Below, piece by piece: positions 8,942 through 17,319 of a stretch of 41,718 nucleotides of DNA. The notes below the pieces were generated by a model that searched no databases, was not told where the DNA came from, and saw nothing but the letters and a program-made list of their open reading frames with translations. Position numbers and translations under genes: made by a program. The stretch's first letter is position 1, and each line of letters starts with the position of its first letter. Source of the stretch: Novosphingobium sp. (GTDB lineage: Bacteria > Pseudomonadota > Alphaproteobacteria > Sphingomonadales > Sphingomonadaceae); NCBI GenBank assembly GCA_004211435.1, contig SECS01000013.1, positions 1 to 41,718 on the forward strand, written 5' to 3'.

Positions 8942-9778
8942 ATGCGCGGCATGACTCAGTACCAGATTGTCACGGCCGACGAGACCGTCCTGCGCGACGG
9001 CACGATCAAGTTGCATGGCCCCGAGGCCTTCGAGGGCATGCGCAAGGCCGGCCGCCTCGCCGCCGATATTCTCGATGCCCTGGCGCCGATGGTCCAGCCC
9101 GGCGTCTCGACCGAAGAGATCGACGACGTCGTCCGCCAGATGACGCTCGACGGCGGCGCCGTGCCCGCGACGCTCGGCTATCGCGGCTATGCGCACTCGT
9201 GCTGCGTCTCGATCAACCACGTCGTTTGCCACGGCATTCCGTCGGACAAGACGCTCAAGGACGGCGACATCGTCAACATCGACGTGACTCCGCTGCTCGA
9301 CGGCTGGCACGGCGATTCGAGCCGCATGTATCTGGTCGGCGACGTCTCGCTGAAGGCCAAGCGGCTGGTCGACGTGACGCATGAATGCCTGATGCTGGGC
9401 ATCGAGCAGGCAAAGCCGGGCAACCGCGTGGGCGACATCGGCGCGGCGATCCAGCGCTATGCCGAGGCGAACCGCTATGGCGTCGTCCGCGAGTTCTGCG
9501 GCCACGGCCTCGGCCGCCTGTTCCACGACGCGCCCGAAGTGATCCATGCCGCGCGCGCGGGCACCGGCCCGGAGCTCAAGCCCGGCATGTTCTTCACGAT
9601 CGAGCCGATGATCAACCTCGGCAAGCCGCCGGTGAAGCTGCTCGAGGACGGCTGGACGGCGGTGACGCGCGACCGCTCTCTCTCGGCGCAGTTCGAGCAT
9701 TCTATCGGGATCACCGAGACGGGCTGCGAGATCTTCACGCTGAGCTCGAAGGGTCTGCACAAGCCGCCTTACGCTTAG
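8942..9778 (+). CDS. map: Methionine aminopeptidase type I
   Basis: This cytoplasmic dimetal enzyme removes the initiator methionine from nascent proteins. It is 278 residues long from the first ATG; a second in-frame ATG three codons on is an alternative start. The metal-ligand motifs are present in order: CVSINHVVCHGIP (substrate His), DIVNIDVTPLLDGWHGDSSR (two Asp), EFCGHGLGRLFHD (His), FFTIEPM (Glu) and AQFEHSIGIT (Glu). The type I length without insertion is as expected. It converges with ccmB, and a strong inverted repeat lies directly after its stop. Confidence 0.96.
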   Translation: MRGMTQYQIVTADETVLRDGTIKLHGPEAFEGMRKAGRLAADILDALAPMVQPGVSTEEIDDVVRQMTLDGGAVPATLGYRGYAHSCCVSINHVVCHGIPSDKTLKDGDIVNIDVTPLLDGWHGDSSRMYLVGDVSLKAKRLVDVTHECLMLGIEQAKPGNRVGDIGAAIQRYAEANRYGVVREFCGHGLGRLFHDAPEVIHAARAGTGPELKPGMFFTIEPMINLGKPPVKLLEDGWTAVTRDRSLSAQFEHSIGITETGCEIFTLSSKGLHKPPYA

Positions 9779-9780
9779 CC

Positions 9781-9870
9781 CGTCATCCCCGCGAAAGCGG
9801 GGGCCGCTATCGGTTTACTCCGAGATCGCGGATAAGACGGCCAGCGGTCCCCGCTTTCGCGGGGATGACG
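9781..9870. repeat. REP-like paired palindrome between map and ccmB
   Basis: Two exactly complementary 22-base arms (9781-9802 and 9849-9870) flank a 46-base centre. Each arm is itself built around a CCCCGC-GAAA-GCGGGG-type hairpin (CCCCGCGAAAGCGGGG in the left arm). Complementarity continues a few bases inward with one mismatch. The element fills the whole gap between the convergent map and ccmB genes, and the right arm abuts the ccmB stop. The CGTCATCCCCGCGAAAG arm is a familiar dispersed REP-type sequence in sphingomonads and other proteobacteria. It may act as a bidirectional transcript-end structure. Confidence 0.85.
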
Positions 9871-10524
9871 TTATTGGCGCGCCCCGCGGATCGCCGCACC
9901 CGCCGCAAACGGCGCGATCGCCAGCAGGACCAGGCTTACCGCCGCCGTCAGCGCGATGCCGCTGTCGCCGCCCGTGGTCAGGCTGCCCGCGCCGAAGATG
10001 AGCAGCGGCACGGCCAGCGGGATCACCAGCAACCCGGCCAGCGCCGTACCGCCGCGCAGGCCTGCGGTCAGCGCGGCAACCGTTACGCCCAAGGCCGCGA
10101 GCCCGGGTGTGCCGACGAGCAGCCCCAGCTCGACCGTGCGCAGCGCCGCGCCGTCGAGCCCGAGCAGCGCTGCGGCGATCAGGCTTGCGAGCATCAGCGG
10201 TGGGCCGAAGCTCAGCCAGTGCGCGAGGATGCGCACGGCGACGATCGATTCCTCGGAAATCCCGCGCAACGCCCACTGGTCGAAGAAACCGAGCTCGATG
10301 TCGGGCTCGATCAGCCGGTCGAGCGGCAGGATCGCGGCGAGCAGCGCCGCCACCCAGATCACCCCGCCACCGGTGCGTGCCAGCAGTTGCGCATCCGGAC
10401 CGACCGCAAACGGGAACAGCATGGCGACGGCGAGGAAGAACAGCACGGGCAGCACCGGTCCACCGCGTCGGCCGAGCAGCAGCAGCGAAAGGTCGCGGCG
10501 GAGGAGGGCGGCAAGCTGGCTCAT
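9871..10524 (-). CDS. ccmB: Heme exporter membrane protein CcmB
   Basis: This is a 217-residue integral membrane protein with about six hydrophobic segments. It pairs with CcmA in the ABC module that helps release holo-CcmE during cytochrome c maturation. The N-terminus LAALLRRDLSLLLLGRRGG and the segment LDRLIEPDIELGFFDQWALRG are characteristic of CcmB. Its length matches the family (about 220). Its start overlaps the ccmA stop by four bases (ATGA). No ccmC, ccmD or ccmE is in the window. Confidence 0.93.
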   Translation of the reverse strand: MSQLAALLRRDLSLLLLGRRGGPVLPVLFFLAVAMLFPFAVGPDAQLLARTGGGVIWVAALLAAILPLDRLIEPDIELGFFDQWALRGISEESIVAVRILAHWLSFGPPLMLASLIAAALLGLDGAALRTVELGLLVGTPGLAALGVTVAALTAGLRGGTALAGLLVIPLAVPLLIFGAGSLTTGGDSGIALTAAVSLVLLAIAPFAAGAAIRGARQ

Positions 10525-11135
10525 GCCCTATGGTCGCGCAGGTCGATGGTCTGGCCGCCGGGCAGAGCGACCGGCTGGTGCGAGGCGACGATCACCGTGC
10601 CGCCCGCCGCGCGGCGCTCGGCGATCAGCGCTTCGACGAGTGCCACGCCGTCCTTGTCGAGCCCGTTGAGCGGCTCGTCGAGCAGCCAGTGGTCGGCGCC
10701 CTGGCCGATGACGCGGGCCAGCGCCGCGCGCTTCTTCTGACCGGTCGAGAGGTAACGCACGGGTACGTCGGTCAGGTGCGCGAGGCCCAATCGCTCTATG
10801 CGCCGATCGAGCAGCGCCGTGCCGCCGTCGATGCCCTGCCAGAAGGCCAGGGCCTGGCCGAGCGGCAGGTGCGGATCGAGCGCGGGCCGCTCGTCCTGCA
10901 AGGCGAAGCTGCCCTGCCAGGTGATCGAGCCCATCGCGCTCGAACCCATGTCGTAGGCGACGAAAGGCTGGAGCAGGCCCGCGAGCATGCGGATCAGGCT
11001 GGTCTTGCCGATGCCGTTGGGGCCGGTCAGGTGCAGCGCCTCGCCGGGTTCGAGCCAGAGGTCGAGCGGGCCGAACAGCATGCGGTCGCCCCGGCGGCAG
11101 TAGAGTTCCCAGGCGACGAGGCAGGCGGCTTGCAT
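10521..11135 (-). CDS. ccmA: Heme exporter ATP-binding protein CcmA
   Basis: This 204-residue ABC ATPase partners CcmB in cytochrome c biogenesis at the inner membrane. The Walker A is GPNGIGKTS, the ABC signature is LSTGQKKRAALAR and the Walker B is WLLDEPLNGLDKDG, with an H-loop in VIVASHQP. The length is typical. The start at MQAACLVAWEL is chosen by length and alignment sense; the frame stays open far upstream because of high GC. No clear ribosome site is visible. It overlaps ccmB by ATGA. The phhB-like gene is divergent, starting 48 bases away. Confidence 0.93.
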   Translation of the reverse strand: MQAACLVAWELYCRRGDRMLFGPLDLWLEPGEALHLTGPNGIGKTSLIRMLAGLLQPFVAYDMGSSAMGSITWQGSFALQDERPALDPHLPLGQALAFWQGIDGGTALLDRRIERLGLAHLTDVPVRYLSTGQKKRAALARVIGQGADHWLLDEPLNGLDKDGVALVEALIAERRAAGGTVIVASHQPVALPGGQTIDLRDHRA

Positions 11136-11183
11136 CGGCGCCGGCGATAGGGGAATGGTCGCGCCCTGCCAAGGAGAGCGCTG

Positions 11184-11474
11184 ATGGCCATCCCCCGTCT
11201 CACCCATGAAGAACGCGATGCCGCGCTTGCCGAATTGACCGGCTGGGCGCTGCGCGACGACGGCCTGGCCATCGTCCGCACGTTCAAGTTCGCAGATTTC
11301 GCCGAGGCTTTCGGCTTCATGACGCGCGTCGCGATCGAAGCGGAGAAGGCCGATCACCATCCCGAATGGTTCAACGTCTACAACCGCGTCGAGATCACGC
11401 TGACGACGCACGACGCCGACGGGCTCAGCCAGCGTGACGTCAAGCTGGCGCGGCTGATCGACGGCTTCGTCTAA
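11184..11474 (+). CDS. phhB: 4a-hydroxytetrahydrobiopterin dehydratase (pterin-4a-carbinolamine dehydratase)
   Basis: This 96-residue enzyme dehydrates 4a-hydroxytetrahydrobiopterin, recycling the pterin cofactor of aromatic amino acid hydroxylases. The family core [18 protein letters not shown] followed by EITLTTHDA is intact, including the paired His residues of the active site. The ribosome site AAGGAG lies 7 bases before ATG. No phenylalanine hydroxylase gene is adjacent, so the partner is not visible here. The symbol is by family only. Confidence 0.93.
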   Translation: MAIPRLTHEERDAALAELTGWALRDDGLAIVRTFKFADFAEAFGFMTRVAIEAEKADHHPEWFNVYNRVEITLTTHDADGLSQRDVKLARLIDGFV

Positions 11475-12259
11475 CTTCCCACGATCCGCTTGCCGCGTTG
11501 GCGGGCGAGGCTCGGCGCCCATTTCGCCACGAAGGCCAGTTTGCGCGCGGTCTTGCCGACCAGGGTGTGCAGCCGCTTGCCGTGGACCGCGGCCCAGGCG
11601 GCCTCGGCGACGGTCTCCACGGGCGTGAATTCGAGCCCTGCTGCGACCACGGCGTCGCGCTTGGCGCGGTTGGTCGTGGCATTGGCCGGGCCGGCGAGCA
11701 ACGGCGTGTCGATGAAGCTGGGCATCAGCGAGCGGACCATGATACCGTCGGCCTCCCATTCGCCGTCGAGCGCTTCGGTCACCGCGCGGACCGCGAACTT
11801 GGTTGCCGAATAGACCGCCAGCCCGCCGGTGCCGTAGAGCGCGGCGGCGCTCGCCGTGTTGAGCAGGCAGGAGCCGGGCGCGCTCCGCTTGAGATGGACA
11901 TGGGCGGCGCGGGCGCCGTGGAGCACGCCGCGGAAGTTGACCGCGATCAGCCGGTCGATCTCCTCGTCCGAATGGTCGAGCAGCGGCCCGCCATAGGCTA
12001 GGCCGGCATTGTTGAAGACCACGTCGATCCGGCCGGCCTGCGTGGCGAACGCGGCCAGCGCTGCATCCCATTGCGCGCGGTCGCGCACGTCGAGCGGATG
12101 GGCCGAGCCTGCGCCGACGGGCAGCAGCGCCAGCGTCTCGCTCATGCCGGCGCCGTCGACGTCGCCCAGGCCCACGCGCCAGCCGCGCGTGGCAAAAAGC
12201 TGCGCCACCGCCCGGCCGATGCCCGATGCGCCGCCGGTGATGAAGATCGCCTTGGTCAT
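11471..12259 (-). CDS. Short-chain dehydrogenase/reductase (SDR)
   Basis: This is a 262-residue classical SDR. The cofactor motif TGGASGIG is at residues 8-15. An NNAG motif occurs in [12 protein letters not shown], and the catalytic region has Ser in [12 protein letters not shown] and the Y-x-x-x-K in [11 protein letters not shown]. The acidic residue at the end of beta-2 (LGDVDG) suggests NAD preference. A C-terminal basic tail ([19 protein letters not shown]) is present. Its substrate is unknown. Its stop overlaps the end of the convergent phhB-like gene by four bases. A GAGGGGG stretch precedes the start. Confidence 0.9.
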   Translation of the reverse strand: MTKAIFITGGASGIGRAVAQLFATRGWRVGLGDVDGAGMSETLALLPVGAGSAHPLDVRDRAQWDAALAAFATQAGRIDVVFNNAGLAYGGPLLDHSDEEIDRLIAVNFRGVLHGARAAHVHLKRSAPGSCLLNTASAAALYGTGGLAVYSATKFAVRAVTEALDGEWEADGIMVRSLMPSFIDTPLLAGPANATTNRAKRDAVVAAGLEFTPVETVAEAAWAAVHGKRLHTLVGKTARKLAFVAKWAPSLARQRGKRIVGS

Positions 12260-12282
12260 CGACGCCCCCTCGTCGTGCCGGC

Positions 12283-12900
12283 TCAGAGCGCCGGATTGTT
12301 GTAGACGTGCCAGGTAAAGATCGCCGCGGCACCACGGTGCGGGCGCCAGGCCTCGGCGAGTTCGCGCGTAAGCTTCTCGCTCGGGCGCTCGTCGAGCCCG
12401 AGCAGCTTGTGCAGCCCCGCCTGGACCGCGAGGTCGCCCGCCGGCCAGATGTCGGGGCGGCCTTCGGCGAAGAGCAGGTAGATCTCGGCCGACCAGCGGC
12501 CGATGCCCTTGATCTGCACGAGTTGGGCGATCGCTTCCTCGTCGTCGGCAGGCAGGTTCTCGAGGTCGAGTTCGCCGCCGGTGACCAGTTCGCAGAGCGA
12601 TCGCGCATAGCCCTGCTTCTGGCGCGAAAGGCCGCAGGCGCGTAGCGAATCGAAGTCGGCGGCGAGCAGGGCTTCGGCCGCCATGTCTTCGCCGAGCAAC
12701 GCTTCGAGCTTGGCCCAGACCGAGGCGGCGGCGGCCACGCTGACCTGTTGGCCGACAATTGTGCGAAGTAGTGTCGCATAACCGGTTGCGCGAATCCGTG
12801 GTTCGGGATAGCCGGCGATCTGCAAGGCCCGGGCGATGGCGGGCTCTTGCGCGGCGATTGCGTCGAGTCCTTCGCGCAGCACTTCCGCTTGCAGTCCCAT
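12283..12900 (-). CDS. DNA-3-methyladenine glycosylase, AlkA/HhH-GPD family
   Basis: This 205-residue base-excision enzyme removes alkylated purines from DNA. It has the helix-hairpin-helix [13 protein letters not shown] (127-139) and the downstream catalytic Asp156 in [26 protein letters not shown] near residue 48 is the conserved helix of AlkA-type proteins. It lacks the N-terminal domain of E. coli AlkA, so it is the compact form of about 205 residues. The start at 12900 follows ATCGGAGCG; two further in-frame ATGs lie upstream at 12927 and 12951. It lies 23 bases upstream of the SDR gene on the same strand. Confidence 0.9.
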   Translation of the reverse strand: MGLQAEVLREGLDAIAAQEPAIARALQIAGYPEPRIRATGYATLLRTIVGQQVSVAAAASVWAKLEALLGEDMAAEALLAADFDSLRACGLSRQKQGYARSLCELVTGGELDLENLPADDEEAIAQLVQIKGIGRWSAEIYLLFAEGRPDIWPAGDLAVQAGLHKLLGLDERPSEKLTRELAEAWRPHRGAAAIFTWHVYNNPAL

Positions 12901-13041
12901 CGTCGCTCCGATCCTTTGGCCGTTCATTTGCCGACAACCTCGGCCTGCCATAGGGTGGTAAAGCCAGCTTGCCAAAGGCCTTGGCAGCGATTAGTCGCCC
13001 GGCCAAACCGATATAGAGTGTATCAAAGGGGAATTAGGGAC

Positions 13042-13359
13042 ATGCCGCAGATTACTGTCGTCGATCAGGCCGGTGCGGAACGCGGCGTCGAGGCTCCGCT
13101 CGGTCGCACGCTGATGGAAGTCATTCGCGACAACGGCTTCGACGAGCTTCTCGCGCTTTGCGGCGGCTGCTGCTCCTGCGCCACTTGCCACGTCCACATC
13201 GCGCCCGACTTCATGGACAAGATCCCGGCGATGTCCGAGGACGAGAACGACCTGCTCGACAGTTCGGACCACCGCAACGAATATTCGCGCCTGTCGTGCC
13301 AGGTGCCGGTGACCGACGCGCTCGAAGGCCTGAAGGTCACGATCGCTCAGGAAGACTGA
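13042..13359 (+). CDS. [2Fe-2S] ferredoxin, adrenodoxin/putidaredoxin type
   Basis: This is a 105-residue electron carrier. The cluster ligands follow the adrenodoxin spacing: Cys40, Cys46 and Cys49 in [15 protein letters not shown], and distal Cys86 in YSRLSCQVP. Two additional cysteines, Cys43 and Cys44, sit inside the cluster loop where putidaredoxin has Gly-Ser-Ala-type residues. [18 protein letters not shown] is the interaction helix typical of P450-redox ferredoxins. The start ATG is preceded by AAAGGGG. It could serve a cytochrome P450 or iron-sulfur assembly, and no partner gene is nearby. Confidence 0.93.
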   Translation: MPQITVVDQAGAERGVEAPLGRTLMEVIRDNGFDELLALCGGCCSCATCHVHIAPDFMDKIPAMSEDENDLLDSSDHRNEYSRLSCQVPVTDALEGLKVTIAQED

Positions 13360-13456
13360 TTGCTGCCATCGTCCCGGCGCAGGTCGGGATGATGAAGATC
13401 GAGCGGGCCGCGCGAGGGCATTGATCCCGCGCGCCCGCCGCTCTACCTCGTCACCC

Positions 13457-14452
13457 ATGACAGCACCCGTCGCTCAGCCCAGCTCGCTCGATCTCATCGG
13501 CAACACCCCGCTCGTCCTGCTCAAGGGGCCGAGCGAGGCCGCCGGTTGCGAGATCTGGGGCAAGTGCGAATTCGCCAATCCGGGCGCCTCGGTGAAAGAC
13601 CGCGCGGCGCTGTGGATCGTGCGCGACGCCGAGGCCAGGGGAACGCTCAAGCCCGGGGGCACGATCGTCGAGGGCACCGCCGGCAACACCGGTATCGGCC
13701 TGGCGCTCGTCGCCAATGCCCTGGGCTACAAGACCGTCATCGTCATGCCCGAGACCCAGTCGCGCGAGAAGATGGACACCCTGCGCGCGCTCGGCGCCGA
13801 GCTGGTCCTCGTCCCCGCCGCGCCGTTCTCGAACCCCGGCCACTTCGTTCATACTTCGCGCCGCCTGGCCGAGGAGACCGAGGGCGCTATCTGGGCGAAC
13901 CAGTTCGACAACATCGCCAACCGCAAGGCGCACATCGAGAGCACGGCTCCCGAGATCTGGGAACAGCTCGAAGGTCGCGTCGATGGCTTCACCTGCGCTG
14001 CGGGTACCGGCGGCACGATCGCCGGCGTCGGCCTCGGGCTCAAGGAGTTCGACGAGAAGATCACGATCGCGCTGACCGATCCGCACGGCGCCGCGCTCTA
14101 TTCCTACTACGCCCACGGCGAACTCAAGGCCGAGGGCAGCTCGGTCGCCGAAGGGATCGGCCAGGGCCGCATCACCGCCAACCTCGAAGGCGCGCCGATC
14201 GACACCCAGTTCCGCATCTCCGACGAGGAAGGGCTCGAATGGGTCGCGCGGCTGCTCAAGGAGGAGGGGCTGTGCCTCGGCCTGTCCTCGGGCATCAACG
14301 TTGCGGGCGCGGTGGCGCTCGGCAAGCAGCTCGGCAAGGGTTCGCGGATCGCCACGATCCTCTGCGATACCGGTTTCCGCTACCTGTCCTCGCTCTACAA
14401 TCGCGAGTGGCTCGAATCGAAGAAGCTTCCGGTCTTCCCCTGGCTCGCTTGA
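13457..14452 (+). CDS. cysK: Cysteine synthase A (O-acetylserine sulfhydrylase)-type PLP enzyme
   Basis: This is a 331-residue fold-type II PLP enzyme that makes cysteine from O-acetylserine and sulfide. The PLP lysine is Lys47 in NPGASVKDRAA. The substrate loop reads EGTAGNTGIGLA, where most CysK proteins have EPTSGNTG. The phosphate-cup glycines are in CAAGTGGTIAGVG, and LCLGLSSGINVAGA precedes the C-terminus. The TAGNTG variant and the length resemble an alphaproteobacterial subgroup annotated cysteine synthase A. A cystathionine beta-synthase-like activity cannot be excluded. The start follows no strong ribosome site. Confidence 0.88.
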   Translation: MTAPVAQPSSLDLIGNTPLVLLKGPSEAAGCEIWGKCEFANPGASVKDRAALWIVRDAEARGTLKPGGTIVEGTAGNTGIGLALVANALGYKTVIVMPETQSREKMDTLRALGAELVLVPAAPFSNPGHFVHTSRRLAEETEGAIWANQFDNIANRKAHIESTAPEIWEQLEGRVDGFTCAAGTGGTIAGVGLGLKEFDEKITIALTDPHGAALYSYYAHGELKAEGSSVAEGIGQGRITANLEGAPIDTQFRISDEEGLEWVARLLKEEGLCLGLSSGINVAGAVALGKQLGKGSRIATILCDTGFRYLSSLYNREWLESKKLPVFPWLA

Positions 14453-14484
14453 TATGCCTCGCCTGATCGACTAAACAGGGCGTA

Positions 14485-14793
14485 ATGGCGCAAAAAATCC
14501 AGTCGAATCTGGTGGAGCCGGTCGCAACGCCCCAGCCTAACGTGCCTTCGCTGGCGCGTGTGCTGCGTGCTCAGGCCGTCCACCGATTGCAGATCGGCCT
14601 GTTCGGGCTTGCTGCCATGTTGCTGCTTGTCGGCCTGGCCAACATCATCATGGATCGCGCGCGGCTGGCCGAAGAGGCCGACGCCATTCCGAGTATGGCC
14701 GAAACCCCGGCGGCCAAGGCGGCCAGCGATCCGCTTGCCGACATCGGCGTCGTGCCTGCCGCCGATCCCACGGCGGCAGCCGCCAAGAAGTAA
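14485..14793 (+). CDS. Small single-pass membrane protein of unknown function
   Basis: This is a 102-residue protein with one hydrophobic helix at about 36-55 (IGLFGLAAMLLLVGLANIIM). An N-terminal region precedes it, and a charged then Ala-rich tail ends in lysines. Arg/His residues before the helix suggest the N-terminus stays in the cytoplasm. It is not recognised as a named family. It lies 32 bases after cysK on the same strand, preceded by ACAGGG, so co-transcription is possible. It is the last gene before the long mraZ leader region. Confidence 0.75.
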   Translation: MAQKIQSNLVEPVATPQPNVPSLARVLRAQAVHRLQIGLFGLAAMLLLVGLANIIMDRARLAEEADAIPSMAETPAAKAASDPLADIGVVPAADPTAAAAKK

Positions 14794-15308
14794 GCCTGCG
14801 CGCTTCGCGAGCGCTGCGACTCCGATCCGGGAAATTACGGGATGGCCCCCTCGCGCCGGTGCTCGTGCGTGGAACGCGCGCTGACGAGGCAAGGCACGAA
14901 GTCGCGTCGATGCTGCGCAATTTCCCGGCTTTGCGCGCTTTTCGAGATGATCCCCGTATTTTCCCCTGATGCCGTCCGGCGATTGGACATTGGTCGCAGC
15001 GCGGGAAATGCGGGATTTCGGGGTGAGTCGAAAACTTGTTTATTTTCAACATCCTAAAATAGAACAAAAAGAGACTGCATAAAGGTTCCCGACTATCTCG
15101 ACCGGTTTGAAGCAGAAATTTCCGCCTTTTCCCGGAAAATCCCCGAAAAGCCCTTTTCTGAATCCCGCTCTAACGGTAAGAGGAAATCCTATCGGAACGG
15201 ATGAACCGCCGCGTTGTCATGGCGCGGTCAGCCGGTCGCAAATCGCGCGGCCAGCGGTGGAGAAGTCGTGCCGGTTTTTAGGGCAACCCTCACGGGACTT
15301 AGGGGCAG
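14794..15308 (+). promoter_or_regulatory. Gene-free mraZ/dcw upstream region with phased GGG/CCC triplets
   Basis: No convincing gene is seen in these 515 bases. The centre (about 15031-15120) is AT-rich against its surroundings, as a promoter would be. Several CGGGAAAT-like elements recur: CCGGGAAATTACGGGAT at 14827-14843 (GGG triplets exactly 10 bases apart), GCCGGGAAATT on the minus strand at 14919-14929, GCGGGAAATGCGGGATTTC at 15001-15019, and a run of CCC triplets at 15131, 15141 and 15151. MraZ of E. coli binds TGGGN repeats separated by 5 bases, so these are candidate MraZ operators. No -35/-10 pair could be fixed with confidence. Confidence 0.45.
15126..15154 (-). repeat. Tandem decamer array, possible MraZ box
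   Basis: GAAAATCCCC (15135-15144) and GAAAAGCCCT (15145-15154) are adjacent decamers matching at 8 of 10 positions, with TTTTCCCGG just before. On the minus strand this reads as three NGGGN pentamers separated by 5-base spacers, the geometry described for E. coli MraZ sites. It lies about 155 bases ahead of the mraZ start. Confidence 0.4.
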
Positions 15309-15821
15309 ATGGCGTCGCAGCCATATAACTACAACGGCACCGGCTTTTCGCTCTTGCGCGACAAGGGTCGGTTCGTGCTGCCTCCGCAGTTCCGCAAGAC
15401 GGTCAAGGATTCGAGCGGCGAAAAGGCCGTCCTCTGCCTCGACAAGCACGATCGCTGGCCCTGCCTGATCGGCTTCGGCCTTTCGCGCAAGGATGGCTTC
15501 GAGGCCCAGCTCGATCGCGAGGAAGACCTCGCCGCCAAGCGCAATCAGGATTTCGATCGCGAACTGCGCGGCCTCCAGCTCAACGGTTTCGCCCAGCTGC
15601 CCTTCGACGACAGCGGCCGCTTCGTCCTGCCCGAGTACCTTGCGGAACTCGCCAGCGTCGACGACCAGCTCTATTTCCAGGGCGCAGGCCAGTTCTTCGT
15701 GATCTTCAGTCCCAAGCGGCTTGCCGAGATGGGGCAGGGCTGGGAAGGCGCGCAGGCCGCCTGCCGCCAGCTCGCGGCCGAAGCGCTGGGCAAGGCCAAG
15801 GCGAAGGGAGCCGCGGCATGA
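15309..15821 (+). CDS. mraZ: Transcriptional regulator MraZ
   Basis: This is a 170-residue DNA-binding protein that regulates its own dcw operon. It has two SpoVT/AbrB-type half-domains with the DKGR motif pair: [12 protein letters not shown] (residues 18-29) and [12 protein letters not shown] (100-111). The length is slightly above the usual 140-160 because of an Ala/Lys-rich tail. The ribosome site AGGGG lies 4 bases before ATG. Its stop overlaps rsmH by ATGA. It is the first gene of the dcw cluster. Confidence 0.95.
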   Translation: MASQPYNYNGTGFSLLRDKGRFVLPPQFRKTVKDSSGEKAVLCLDKHDRWPCLIGFGLSRKDGFEAQLDREEDLAAKRNQDFDRELRGLQLNGFAQLPFDDSGRFVLPEYLAELASVDDQLYFQGAGQFFVIFSPKRLAEMGQGWEGAQAACRQLAAEALGKAKAKGAAA

Positions 15822-16792
15822 GCACGGCATCCGTCCCGCACGTTCCCGTCCTGCTCGACGAAGTGATCGCCGCACTCGCGCCGGTGCCCGGCTCGGTCAT
15901 CGTCGATGCCACGTTCGGTGCCGGCGGCTATACCCGCGCACTGCTCGCTGCGGGCGCCACGGTCCACGCCTTCGACCGCGATCCCGATGCGATCGCCGCC
16001 GGTCGTCTCTGGCCCGAAACGCAGGAGAACCCGCCACGGCTTGTGCTGCATCCGCGTCGCTTCTCCGAAATGGTCGCCGCGCTCAACGAGGCGGGGATTT
16101 CGCGGGTCGACGGCGTCGCCATGGATGTCGGCGTGTCGTCGATGCAGCTCGACCAGCCGGAGCGCGGCTTCGCTTTCGCTGCCGACGGTCCGCTCGACAT
16201 GCGGATGGAGCAGGAAGGGCCGAGCGCCGCCGACTTCGTCAACACCGCGGGTGAGGGCGAGATCGCCGACGTGTTGTTCCAGTACGGCGAGGAGCGCCAG
16301 TCGCGCCGCGTCGCACGCGCGATCGTCGCCGCGCGGCCGCTGTCGACCACCGGCGAACTGGCCAACGTGGTGCGCAAGGCGCTGGGCTACAGCCCCAACT
16401 ACAAGGGCAGCTCGGGCCCGTCGAAGGACCCGGCGACGCGGAGCTTCCAGGCGATCCGCATCCACGTGAACGCCGAGCTCGACCAGCTCAACGACGGCCT
16501 CTTTGCGGCCGAGGCGCTGCTCAAGGACGGCGGCAAGTTGGCCGTGGTCAGCTTTCACAGCCTCGAAGACCGGATCGTGAAGCAATTCCTGCGTGATGCC
16601 AGCGGCGCGGTGGCCTCGACCTCGCGTCACTTGCCCGCGGTCGCCGCCAAGGCGCCTGCGGCCTTCGCGCAGATCGCGAAGGCGGCGCGGCCGTCGGACG
16701 CCGAAGTCGCGCGCAACCCCCGCGCGCGCTCGGCGACGCTCCGCGCCGCCACCCGCACCGATTCCCCCGCGCGTGAGAGGAAAGCGGCATGA
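15818..16792 (+). CDS. rsmH: 16S rRNA (cytosine(1402)-N(4))-methyltransferase
   Basis: This 324-residue S-adenosylmethionine enzyme methylates N4 of C1402 in the ribosomal P site. The N-terminus [13 protein letters not shown] is the family signature. Motif I is [14 protein letters not shown] (30-43), followed by [12 protein letters not shown]. The SAM-binding core is split by the helical insertion [32 protein letters not shown] is the conserved C-terminal signature. It overlaps both mraZ and ftsL by ATGA. Confidence 0.97.
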   Translation: MSTASVPHVPVLLDEVIAALAPVPGSVIVDATFGAGGYTRALLAAGATVHAFDRDPDAIAAGRLWPETQENPPRLVLHPRRFSEMVAALNEAGISRVDGVAMDVGVSSMQLDQPERGFAFAADGPLDMRMEQEGPSAADFVNTAGEGEIADVLFQYGEERQSRRVARAIVAARPLSTTGELANVVRKALGYSPNYKGSSGPSKDPATRSFQAIRIHVNAELDQLNDGLFAAEALLKDGGKLAVVSFHSLEDRIVKQFLRDASGAVASTSRHLPAVAAKAPAAFAQIAKAARPSDAEVARNPRARSATLRAATRTDSPARERKAA

Positions 16793-17319
16793 ACCTGACC
16801 CGCGACCGCGTTCGTTCGATCGGCTGGGCCGTGATCCTCACGGTCTGCGCCGCGCTGACCCTGATTCTCACCTTCCGCGTCAACGCGATCAAGAGCCAGG
16901 TTCGCCTGGCCGAGCGCCAGATCGTCGCGCTCAAGCAAGAAAAGCTCGCGCTCGAGACCGAATTCGAGACGCGCGCCAACCAGCAGCAGCTGCGCGCGGT
17001 CAACGACGTCGAGTTCGGTTACGAGGCGCCCAAGGCGGGCCAGTATATCGAGGGCGAGCGTCAGCTCGCCGTGCTCGGCAAGGAACGCGGCCCGGGCGCG
17101 CCATCGCCGATCCGCGTCGCCCATGCGGACCTGGCCGAGGACGAAGGTTCGGCCTTTCCCGCCATGGTCTCGCCGTTGAGCGGCAAGGCCATCGCTGCCG
17201 AAATGCCCGCTGGCGGTACGCGCAAGCCCGCCGAGGCTTCGGACCTCAAGGATCGTCTCGCGCGGATCGAACTGCGCTCGACGCGCAAGCCGGCGAAAGA
17301 CGAGGCCAGCGTCGAATGA
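16789..17319 (+). CDS. ftsL: Cell division protein FtsL-like
   Basis: This is a 176-residue bitopic membrane protein. A short cytoplasmic N-terminus is followed by one helix at about 11-29 ([19 protein letters not shown]). A coiled-coil-like segment (about 31-66, rich in charged heptads such as [17 protein letters not shown]) follows. The remainder is a periplasmic, low-complexity tail of about 100 residues, longer than in E. coli FtsL (121 in total). FtsL bridges FtsB/FtsQ to FtsW-FtsI at the septum. Sequence identity within the family is poor; the position between rsmH and ftsI is the main evidence. Confidence 0.85.
   Translation: MNLTRDRVRSIGWAVILTVCAALTLILTFRVNAIKSQVRLAERQIVALKQEKLALETEFETRANQQQLRAVNDVEFGYEAPKAGQYIEGERQLAVLGKERGPGAPSPIRVAHADLAEDEGSAFPAMVSPLSGKAIAAEMPAGGTRKPAEASDLKDRLARIELRSTRKPAKDEASVE

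Noticed and set aside
10521..12779. 752-codon open frame that includes ccmA
   Set aside because: Only its last 204 codons resemble a protein family. The rest is antisense to phhB or out of frame in the SDR gene, so ccmA starts at 11135.
13670..13700. TAGNTG instead of TSGNTG in the cysteine synthase substrate loop
   Set aside because: Seems to be a subgroup feature of alphaproteobacterial enzymes of this length, not a defect; PLP lysine and glycine loop are intact.
14842..15057. 71-codon open frame in the mraZ upstream region
   Set aside because: No ribosome site and Arg/Cys-rich with no resemblance to a protein. It covers the repeated GGGAAAT elements, which read better as control DNA.
15036..15065. 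TTGTTT-N18-TAGAAC as mraZ promoter
   Set aside because: Poor match in both boxes. The AT-rich stretch offers several equally weak choices, so no promoter was called.
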